Origin: Allopusillimonas ginsengisoli
GTDB taxonomy: Bacteria; Pseudomonadota; Gammaproteobacteria; Burkholderiales; Burkholderiaceae_B
Assembly (NCBI GenBank): GCA_005239165.1
Contig: RAPG01000004.1
Coordinates: 124,001-188,000 of the forward strand
Length of the DNA: 64,000 nucleotides
Reading direction: 5' to 3'
Positions 57,555 through 64,000 of the stretch are shown in pieces (position 1 is the stretch's first letter; each line of letters opens with the position of its first letter). The position numbers were made by a program, and so were the translations under genes. The notes under the pieces were generated by a model that saw only the letters and a list, made by a program, of their open reading frames with translations, made no database searches and had not been told where the DNA came from.

Positions 57555-58043
57555 TCAATACGGTAACCAGGACGCAACACTGGGGGGCAACAGGAGCTTG
57601 ATCTCCAGAATACCCCTCACGGCAGCGCCTGAGAGCCTGGCTTCTTGCCACCAGGGTTCTTTGGGTAGTTCGGTATAGCCGGCCAGACCGACCAAAACCA
57701 ATACAAAGACCAGGCCGCGCAAAAAGCCGAACAAGGCGCCGAGCCCATGATCAGCGGGCGTCAGACCGGTTTTTGCGATGAGTGCGCCAAGTGTGAGGTT
57801 GACGAGGCCAACCAAAAGCAGAACGCAGAAAAAAACTGTTGCGTAGGCGGCCCCTGCCCTTACCAGCGCGTTATCAAGCCACTGCACGAGCCACTGGGAG
57901 ACTATGGGCCCCCACCATACCGCCGCCATGAAGGCCACCACAAAGGCGACCAGCGAGAGCAGTTCTTTGACGAGACCACGCAAGAGTCCGAGAAATGCGG
58001 ACACCACAAGTATGGCCAGGACAAGATAGTCGAACGAAGTCAC
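57555..58043 (-). CDS. cvpA: CvpA-family membrane protein
   Basis: 162 aa, four membrane helices, start [31 protein letters not shown]. Linked to colicin V production and purF in E. coli; actual role unknown, possibly envelope or transport. Overlaps the SPOR-domain gene by four bases. Confidence 0.93.
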   Translation of the reverse strand: MTSFDYLVLAILVVSAFLGLLRGLVKELLSLVAFVVAFMAAVWWGPIVSQWLVQWLDNALVRAGAAYATVFFCVLLLVGLVNLTLGALIAKTGLTPADHGLGALFGFLRGLVFVLVLVGLAGYTELPKEPWWQEARLSGAAVRGILEIKLLLPPSVASWLPY

Positions 58044-58888
58044 TTAGTCGCGATGAAACCGTTGTCGTAGCCGAGCGCCCGCAGACGGGCCTGCGCGGCC
58101 TGGGCTGCCTCGCGCGACGGGAAAGGGCCAACACGCAGGCGATAAGTGGATTTGCCTCCTGAGCTTGCATGCTCAACGTAAGCATTGGTGACACCGGATG
58201 CCACCAGCTTATCCCGGCGCTGTTTGGCATCCTCATCGGTGCTATAGGCGGCGATCTGCAACGTGAAGTTACCAGAAGAAGGCTGGGCCGCAGGCTTTTT
58301 AGGGGGTGTGCGCCCTTCAAGCAAAGCCAGAGCCACTGCACCATCGTCGGTTCGCTCAACCGATTGCTTGGGAGCGGGTTTGGTGCTTGGCGCTGGCTCA
58401 GGCTTTGGTTCGGGCTTTGGCTCAGGTTTTGCTTCAGGTTTGGGCTGGGGCGCAGGCTCAGCGGCTGAAGGTTCTGTTGCAGACACGCCTTCAGGCTGGC
58501 TGTCTGGCGCAGGGGTTGCTGTGGCGGCGGTACCTGACGTACCTGTACCTTCATCGACGGATCCAACCAGACCAGAGTCAGGCTGCTCTATGCTACCTGA
58601 CAGTGTGCTGCCGTCAGACTGCGCAAGCGTTGTTGCACCCTCATTGATAACCGGCGGCTCTATTGTGGGCATGACGACGGGAGTGGCGTCTTCTTGTGGC
58701 GTCGGAGACGCGTCAAACAGCATTGGAACCACGATAACCGCAACCAGTACGAGCGCCAGGGCGCCGATCAGTCGGCGACGTGCCCGGCTTCGCAACTCGT
58801 TTGCCTGCGCCTCGCTCGAGAGTGAAGACCGGGAGCCAGTGCGGCGCCCGGACCCGGAAGCGGACTCATTACGAGAAAACAAACCCAT
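58040..58888 (-). CDS. SPOR-domain membrane protein (DedD-like)
   Basis: 282 aa from ATG 58888. A basic cytosolic head (MGLFSRNESASGSGRR), a membrane helix (RRRLIGALALVLVAVIVVPMLFD), a long Pro/Ala/Glu linker with KPEPKPE repeats (about 120-185) and a C-terminal SPOR domain (FTLQIAAYSTDEDAKQRRDKLVASG...VGPFPSREAAQAAQARLR). SPOR binds denuded peptidoglycan at the septum. Order folC-dedD-cvpA-purF is conserved. Confidence 0.92.
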   Translation of the reverse strand: MGLFSRNESASGSGRRTGSRSSLSSEAQANELRSRARRRLIGALALVLVAVIVVPMLFDASPTPQEDATPVVMPTIEPPVINEGATTLAQSDGSTLSGSIEQPDSGLVGSVDEGTGTSGTAATATPAPDSQPEGVSATEPSAAEPAPQPKPEAKPEPKPEPKPEPAPSTKPAPKQSVERTDDGAVALALLEGRTPPKKPAAQPSSGNFTLQIAAYSTDEDAKQRRDKLVASGVTNAYVEHASSGGKSTYRLRVGPFPSREAAQAAQARLRALGYDNGFIATK

Positions 58889-59056
58889 TTCTGAAAACCT
58901 ATGTTGTATGCAGGCGGTCGCATGAAGCACCGCCACAGAATGATTTACGCTGTCGTGAACGACCGCGCGTCATCGCCGCGACCTGCGGGAGCCTCTGACG
59001 CCAGCCATACATTACGGCTGATCGGCGTAGGAAACCAGCCAGACTCAGGCTGGTTG

Positions 59057-60478
59057 TCAGTTTACCGGACGACCAAGCCCGTTCAGTATAGGCCCCACGG
59101 TTGCAAACGAACCAAACACAAGAATTCTATCATTGCCCGACATCTGTTTTTGCGCTTCAGCAAACGCGTGCAGCGGATTTTCAAAATTTGACACCGTTAC
59201 GGCCCTGGCAGCAACAGGTGGTTGCATAACCGGGCGTATACCTGGCACCTCGGCAGGTTCATTTATGATGCCACCGGCCGCCGTGATGCGCGTGCGCTCA
59301 GACGGCGCCACCGAGTCATTGCTCTGGCTGCGAGTAGCAAGCACCTGACGCACGATTTGGGCCAGTGTCTCGCCCGACATGCCACGGGGTTCAGGCAGAC
59401 TGGCGCAGTACCAATGATCGACGCGACTTGCAAGCCGTGCAATAACGGCAGAGACATCTTTGTCTTTCATCATGCCAACAACGGCATGTGTGCCGGTGAA
59501 ATGCCCCATGTTGTCAAGATTTTGACCAAGCGCTGCCGCAGCGTGTGGGTTGTGTGCCACGTCGAGCACAATTGTGGGCACGCCTGGCAAAATTTGCAGA
59601 CGGCCCGGCAAAGCAACCTGTGACAACCCCAGACGCACGTCTTGCTGCGTCACAACAATGTGGGGGCGCAACGCATCAAGCGCTGCGAGCGCCGCACAGG
59701 CATTGATAAGCTGGTTTGCTCCGCGCAATGAAGGGTATGCCAGGCCCGAACGGCGTCGCCCTCTTCCCCCGTATGACCATTGCTGCCGATCACCCGAGTA
59801 GTTGAAATCTTGTCCGAAACGCCACAGGTCTGCACCGATTTCTTGTGCGTACTGTGCCACGCTTTCGGGCGGCATGGGGTCTGCACAGATGGCGGGTTTG
59901 CCAGGGCGAAAAATGTGAGCTTTTTCCCAGCCGATTTTTTCCCGTGTATCGCCCAGATAGTCAGCATGGTCAATGTCGACGCTGGTAAGAACGGCACAGT
60001 CAGCATCGACAATGTTTACGGCATCAAGACGACCACCCAGACCCACCTCAAGCACTGCCACCTCTACCTGCTCACGCTCGAACAGCAACAAGGCTGCCAG
60101 CGTTGCGTATTCAAAATAGCTGAGTGTGACTTCGCCGCGTGCGTCTTCAATTTTGTCAAACTGCTCGGTGATATCAGCGTCGCTGGCATACTCGCCATTT
60201 ACACGAATACGCTCGTTGAAATCAATAAGATGGGGTGACGTGTAAAGCCCGACTTTGTAGCCCGATGCCAGCAGAATGGCGTCAATCATGGCACAGGTGG
60301 AACCCTTGCCATTCGTACCGGCAACGGTAATGGTGATAAAGGGAAACGTGAGTGCCAGACTGCTGGCAACCGCCTTGACACGCTCCAGGCCCAAATCTAT
60401 GGGTTTGCTATGGGCGGTTTCGAGATAGCTGAGCCAGTCTTGCAAGGATGCTGTAGAGGCGGGACGACGTGTGGACAT
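59057..60478 (-). CDS. folC: Folylpolyglutamate synthase / dihydrofolate synthase
   Basis: 473 aa Mur-ligase-like enzyme. P-loop VAGTNGKGSTCAMI, LYTSPHLIDFNERIRVNGE, LEVGLGGRLDAVNIVD and the C-terminal DVAHNPHAA blocks are all present. Adds glutamate to folates. About 168 bases separate it from the SPOR gene. A C-terminal loop is somewhat long (ARSQSNDSVAPSERTR). Confidence 0.95.
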   Translation of the reverse strand: MSTRRPASTASLQDWLSYLETAHSKPIDLGLERVKAVASSLALTFPFITITVAGTNGKGSTCAMIDAILLASGYKVGLYTSPHLIDFNERIRVNGEYASDADITEQFDKIEDARGEVTLSYFEYATLAALLLFEREQVEVAVLEVGLGGRLDAVNIVDADCAVLTSVDIDHADYLGDTREKIGWEKAHIFRPGKPAICADPMPPESVAQYAQEIGADLWRFGQDFNYSGDRQQWSYGGRGRRRSGLAYPSLRGANQLINACAALAALDALRPHIVVTQQDVRLGLSQVALPGRLQILPGVPTIVLDVAHNPHAAAALGQNLDNMGHFTGTHAVVGMMKDKDVSAVIARLASRVDHWYCASLPEPRGMSGETLAQIVRQVLATRSQSNDSVAPSERTRITAAGGIINEPAEVPGIRPVMQPPVAARAVTVSNFENPLHAFAEAQKQMSGNDRILVFGSFATVGPILNGLGRPVN

Positions 60479-60502
60479 GGTACGTGTTCAATGAAAACAT
60501 AA

Positions 60503-60532
60503 ACGGCAGGTGCTGATAGTAGCACCTGCCGT
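60503..60532 (-). terminator. Terminator of the pyruvate dehydrogenase operon
   Basis: ACGGCAGGTGCT and AGCACCTGCCGT form a perfect 12-bp stem with a six-base loop, followed on the minus strand by TTTATGTTTTC. It sits between lpd and folC and fits an intrinsic terminator. Confidence 0.85.
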
Positions 60533-60569
60533 GTTGGGTGGGTAATGAAGACCCTGACGCGCAGAGCGT

Positions 60570-62393
60570 TTATCGACGTTTTACAGGAGGAAGATCAGTG
60601 CAGCTTCCTTCTGCCACCTCCGCGGCCATGCCAATGGACTCTCCCAATGTGGGATGGGGGTGTATGGTTTTGCCGATATCGACCGCGTCGGCACCCATTT
60701 CTATGGCCAGCGCCACTTCACTGATGAGGTCGCCTGCATGTGTGCCTACGATACCGCCACCGAGTATGCGATGAGACTCGGCATCAAACAGCAACTTGGT
60801 AAAGCCTTCATCACGCCCGTTAGCGATTGCGCGCCCTGAAGCAGCCCAGGGGAAAAGACCCTTGGTAATGGCTATGCCGTTTTTCCTGGCGTCATCCTCG
60901 GTGAGACCTACCCAGGCAATCTCGGGGTCGGTATACGCCACAGAGGGAATGACACGGGCATCAAAATAGCTTTTCTGTCCGGCAATAACCTCGGCGGCAA
61001 CGTGGCCCTCGTGTACAGCCTTATGTGCCAGCATGGGCTGACCAACAATGTCACCAATAGCGTAAATATGCGGTACGTTGGTACGCATCTGGCGATCGAC
61101 CTCGACAAAGCCGCGGTCGGTAACAGCTACGCCGGCGTTGTCGGCACCAAGATGCTTGCCATTGGGCGACCGGCCAACGGCCTGCAGCACGACGTCATAG
61201 CGCTGTGCTTCTTTTGGCGCATTTTCGCCTTCGAAGCTGACCCAGATCCCGTCGACTTTTGCCTCGGCACCAACGGTCTTGGTGTTGAGCATGACATGGT
61301 CAAACCGGCCAGCATTCATTTTTTGCCATACCTTGACCATATCGCGATCGGCCCCAACCATCAGGCCATCCTGCATCTCAACGACATCAAGCCTAGAGCC
61401 AAGGGCAGAGTAAACAGTACCCATCTCCAGCCCGATAATGCCACCGCCGACAATCAGCATTTTTTCAGGAATACTGGCCAGCTCGAGTGCACCGGTAGAA
61501 TCGACAACCCGTTTGTCGTCAGGCAAAAACGGAAGCTTTACGGACTGGCTACCGGCCGCAATGATGGCTGATGCAAACTTGACCGTTTTGGAGTTGCCGT
61601 CTGGCTGGCTGACACGAACATGGTGGGGGTCAACGAACTCGCCCTTGCCTGTTAAGACGTTAACCTTGCGGGCTTTAGCCATGCCCGCCAGTCCAGAGGT
61701 CAGTTTGCCAACCACCTTGTCTTTATACGCCCTTACACCGTCGAGATTGATCTCGGGTTTGCCAAAGGTGATACCGTGCGCCGAGAGCGACTGTGCCTCT
61801 TCGAGCACCGCCACAGTGTGCAGCAAGGCCTTGGAGGGAATGCAGCCTACGTTCAGGCACACCCCGCCAAGCGTGTCATAGCGCTCGACCAGCACCACAG
61901 ACAAACCCAGGTCGGCTGCGCGGAAGGCGGCAGAGTAACCGCCAGGCCCGGCTCCCAGCACCAGAACATCACACTCGGCATCGACATTGCCGTTATAACT
62001 GGCGGCTTCCGGCGCCGGAGCCGCACTGGCGCTGCCGACGGCGGGCACTGCCGGCGCCGTGCTGGCTGCACTCGCAGCGGCCCGCTGACCGGAGTCAGCG
62101 CCAGAACTTGCGGCCTTTTGGCTGCCGGTGGAAGCAGCCTTCTGAGGCTTTTGAGCGGAGGGTTCAATGACCGCCATGGTCGAGCCTTCAGTGATTTTGT
62201 CACCGACCTTGACCAGAACCTCTTTGATCACCCCACCCTGGCTGGCAGGGATTTCCATAGAGGCTTTTTCAGACTCGACGGTAATCAGGCTTTGTTCAGG
62301 CTCGATGGTGTCGCCAGCCGCCACAAGCACTTCAATAACCTCAACCTCGGCAAAGTCGCCGATATCGGGCACGTTCAATTCGATTGTGCTCAT
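60570..62393 (-). CDS. lpdA: Dihydrolipoamide dehydrogenase with N-terminal lipoyl domain
   Basis: 607 aa, longer than the usual 470 because residues 1-80 form a lipoyl domain (lipoylated Lys43 in VESEKASMEIP). An Ala/Ser/Pro linker (about 85-130) leads to the flavoprotein: DVLVLGAGPGGYSAAF, redox-active GGVCLNVGCIPSKALLH, LIVGGGIIGLEMGTVYSALGS and the His-Glu near IHPHPTLGES. E3 of pyruvate dehydrogenase. It is last after aceF in the operon, nine bases apart. Confidence 0.97.
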   Translation of the reverse strand: MSTIELNVPDIGDFAEVEVIEVLVAAGDTIEPEQSLITVESEKASMEIPASQGGVIKEVLVKVGDKITEGSTMAVIEPSAQKPQKAASTGSQKAASSGADSGQRAAASAASTAPAVPAVGSASAAPAPEAASYNGNVDAECDVLVLGAGPGGYSAAFRAADLGLSVVLVERYDTLGGVCLNVGCIPSKALLHTVAVLEEAQSLSAHGITFGKPEINLDGVRAYKDKVVGKLTSGLAGMAKARKVNVLTGKGEFVDPHHVRVSQPDGNSKTVKFASAIIAAGSQSVKLPFLPDDKRVVDSTGALELASIPEKMLIVGGGIIGLEMGTVYSALGSRLDVVEMQDGLMVGADRDMVKVWQKMNAGRFDHVMLNTKTVGAEAKVDGIWVSFEGENAPKEAQRYDVVLQAVGRSPNGKHLGADNAGVAVTDRGFVEVDRQMRTNVPHIYAIGDIVGQPMLAHKAVHEGHVAAEVIAGQKSYFDARVIPSVAYTDPEIAWVGLTEDDARKNGIAITKGLFPWAASGRAIANGRDEGFTKLLFDAESHRILGGGIVGTHAGDLISEVALAIEMGADAVDIGKTIHPHPTLGESIGMAAEVAEGSCTDLPPVKRR

Positions 62394-62402
62394 CTGCGGC
62401 TC

Positions 62403-64000
62403 CTAAAGTGCAATGCGACGGAAGTCGGACAACAGGCTGCTCAGGTAGGCATTGAAGCGAGCCGCTGAAGCACCGTCGATCACACGGTGATCATAAGACA
62501 ATGACAGCGGAAGCATCAGCCTGGGCACGAATTTTTTACCGTTCCAGACTGGTTCCTGAGATGAACGCGAGACACCAAGAATGGCCACCTCAGGCGCATT
62601 GATAATCGGGGTGAACGACGTGCCACCTATGCCACCCAGTGACGAAATGGAGAAGCACCCTCCTTGCATCTGTGCCGGCGAAAGCTTGCCATCACGTGCT
62701 AGTTTGGCCAGGTCGCCCATTTCTTGGGCCAGCTCAAACACACCTTTTTTGTCGGCGTCACGAATAACAGGAACCACCAACCCGTTGGGAGTGTCTGCAG
62801 CGAAACCGACGTGGTAGTACTGCTTGAGCACGAGATTATCGCCATCGAGCGAGGCGTTGAACTCGGGAAACTTCTTGAGTGCTGCCACGACCGCCTTGAT
62901 GAGAAAAGCCAGCATGGTCACCTTGGTGCCGGATTTTTCATTTTCTTTGTTGAGCTGCTGTCGCAGCGCCTCAAGCTCAGTAATGTCAGCCAAATCGTTG
63001 TTGGTGACATGCGGAATCATCACCCAGTTGCGATGCAGATTGGCGCCTGATATTTTTTTGATGCGCGAGAGTGGCTTGGTTTCAATGTCGCCGAACTTGG
63101 CAAAATCAACCTTGGGCCAGCCCAGTACACTGAAGCCGCCTTCTGCGCCTACCGAAGAAACCCCGGTAGCGCCTGCCCCGGTAACCAGCGCACTTTTGAC
63201 AAACTCGCGTACGTCATCTTGGGTAATACGGTCTTTGGCTCCGGAACCTTTAACCAGGGTAAGGTCAACCCCAAGTTCACGAGCAAATTTACGCACAGAT
63301 GGCGAGGCATGCGGCAGATTACGCAGGGGCACATCAGCACTGCCATAGGCCTGTGTGGGCGAATGGCGTTCAGGCGGCGAAGAGGCCAGCCCGCCAGGCG
63401 CAGACGACGACTCGGGCTGAGCTGCTGATTGTGGGGCACTGCCAGCCTTGGCATTTTCATCAGCGACCTTCGCCGCATCAGGCTCTGGGCTGGTTGCTGT
63501 GTTTGTGGTTTGCGCAGATGATTTTGCAGCTGCACTCGCTCCCGCTTTGCCTGTAGATTGAAGCTCGAGAATATCGCTACCCTCGTTGACTTTATCGCCA
63601 AGCTTGACGGTAATTGCCTTGACTACGCCGGCTGCGGTGGATGGCACCTCCATGGATGCCTTGTCGGACTCAACGGTGATGAGGCTTTGATCTGCCTCGA
63701 CCGTGTCACCCACTTTAACCAAAATTTCGATAACCTCGACGTCTTTGGCGTCGCCTATGTCGGGAACCGATACCGTGAGACGCTCGCCTCCTGATGCGGC
63801 GGATGCCGGGGCAGCCGGCTTGTCATCTTGTGCACCGTTGCTTTTTGCCTTGTTGTCTGGCTCTTTGGTCTGCGTCTGTTTGCCAGCGTCGCCCTTGTCT
63901 GCAGAGGCAGCCGCCGGGGCGGCACTGCCGCCCTCTTCTTCGACGTCAACAATAACGGTGCCTTCGGTGATCTTGTCGCCGACTTTGACCTTGATCGACT
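62403..64000 (-). CDS. aceF: Dihydrolipoamide acetyltransferase E2 of pyruvate dehydrogenase, C-terminal part (cut by window edge)
   Basis: 532 codons visible. The right edge cuts the first lipoyl domain (SIKVKVGDKITEGTVIVDVE); after an Ala/Lys/Asp-rich linker comes a second lipoyl domain (SVPDIGDAKDVEVIEILVKVGD with VESDKASMEVP), another linker, the E3/E1-binding domain (SVRKFARELGVDLTLVKGSG) and the catalytic domain ending SLSYDHRVIDGASAARF, whose His and Asp are catalytic. The apparent start at 63722 is an internal TTG and is rejected, since the frame is open and coding through to 64000. aceE is expected beyond the edge. Confidence 0.96.
   Translation of the reverse strand, partial: SIKVKVGDKITEGTVIVDVEEEGGSAAPAAASADKGDAGKQTQTKEPDNKAKSNGAQDDKPAAPASAASGGERLTVSVPDIGDAKDVEVIEILVKVGDTVEADQSLITVESDKASMEVPSTAAGVVKAITVKLGDKVNEGSDILELQSTGKAGASAAAKSSAQTTNTATSPEPDAAKVADENAKAGSAPQSAAQPESSSAPGGLASSPPERHSPTQAYGSADVPLRNLPHASPSVRKFARELGVDLTLVKGSGAKDRITQDDVREFVKSALVTGAGATGVSSVGAEGGFSVLGWPKVDFAKFGDIETKPLSRIKKISGANLHRNWVMIPHVTNNDLADITELEALRQQLNKENEKSGTKVTMLAFLIKAVVAALKKFPEFNASLDGDNLVLKQYYHVGFAADTPNGLVVPVIRDADKKGVFELAQEMGDLAKLARDGKLSPAQMQGGCFSISSLGGIGGTSFTPIINAPEVAILGVSRSSQEPVWNGKKFVPRLMLPLSLSYDHRVIDGASAARFNAYLSSLLSDFRRIAL

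Noticed and set aside
58168..58925. Long Gly/Ala/Ser-rich open frame opposite the SPOR-domain gene
   Set aside because: It mirrors the Pro/Ala/Glu linker of the real gene, whose SPOR domain and membrane helix are unmistakable.
63500..63722. Start of aceF at 63722
   Set aside because: It is a TTG inside a lipoyl domain; coding sequence continues in frame to the window edge.
1..64000. CRISPR arrays, insertion sequences, prophage, toxin-antitoxin or defence systems
   Set aside because: I looked for regularly spaced repeats, transposase or integrase motifs and typical defence domains on both strands and saw none; the only arrays are the short repeats listed.

Overview
The window is a gene-dense stretch of a betaproteobacterial chromosome, most probably a member of the Alcaligenaceae (Bordetella/Achromobacter/Pusillimonas-like). 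This rests on gene order and protein character read by eye, not on a database search. The main pointers are the run rpsB-tsf-pyrH-frr-uppS-cdsA-dxr-rseP-bamA-skp-lpxD-fabZ-lpxA-lpxB-rnhB with map-glnD divergent from it, a pseudoazurin-free azurin gene, a ppsA/ppsR divergent pair, and a dihydrolipoamide dehydrogenase carrying its own lipoyl domain next to aceF. No phage, insertion sequence, CRISPR array or rRNA operon was seen. One tRNA (Leu-CAG) is present.

Left part (1-16.7 kb) is mostly accessory metabolism and stress functions: the end of a sulfate assimilation operon (cysH-cysD), a six-helix HdeD-like membrane protein, the CbpA/CbpM chaperone pair, an O-methyltransferase, azurin behind a perfect FNR/ANR palindrome, a copper-response unit (cueR, copZ, copA) with two CueR-type promoters of 19-bp spacing, a cyanide-insensitive type bd oxidase (cydAB/cioAB) followed by a DUF2474 small protein whose reading frame is broken, a double PRC-barrel protein, a DMT transporter with a one-base frameshift, ArsC, an exported peroxiredoxin, a GST, a DUF3298-like lipoprotein and an exported ankyrin-repeat protein.

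Middle part (16.7-36.8 kb): a very AT-rich 250-bp island, tatD, the mltG-tmk-holB operon, ygfZ, a valine-degradation set (acyl-CoA dehydrogenase, 3-hydroxyisobutyryl-CoA hydrolase, 3-hydroxyisobutyrate dehydrogenase), ratA-rnfH divergent from smpB, an alkylguanine-DNA alkyltransferase with a roughly 110-residue low-complexity insert, an NDH-2 dehydrogenase preceded by a 16-copy hexamer repeat, an MFS transporter, tRNA-Leu with an array of three hairpins beside it, isoaspartyl peptidase, and ppsA/ppsR.

Right part (35.9-64 kb) is core cell-envelope and translation machinery in one long leftward block from rpsB (51.5 kb) to a TrmH-like methyltransferase (35.9 kb), joining ribosome function, isoprenoid and CDP-diglyceride synthesis, outer-membrane protein assembly and lipid A synthesis. 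To the right are map, glnD and dsbB (rightward), then folC-dedD-cvpA-purF and the aceF-lpd end of a pyruvate dehydrogenase operon (leftward, running off the window).

Nothing here looks like a wholly new system. The items most worth a second look are the interrupted cydB/DUF2474 junction, the frameshifted transporter, the insert-bearing alkyltransferase, the hexamer repeat upstream of ndh, the AT-rich island, and the unusually late lipoprotein signal in the DUF3298-like gene.
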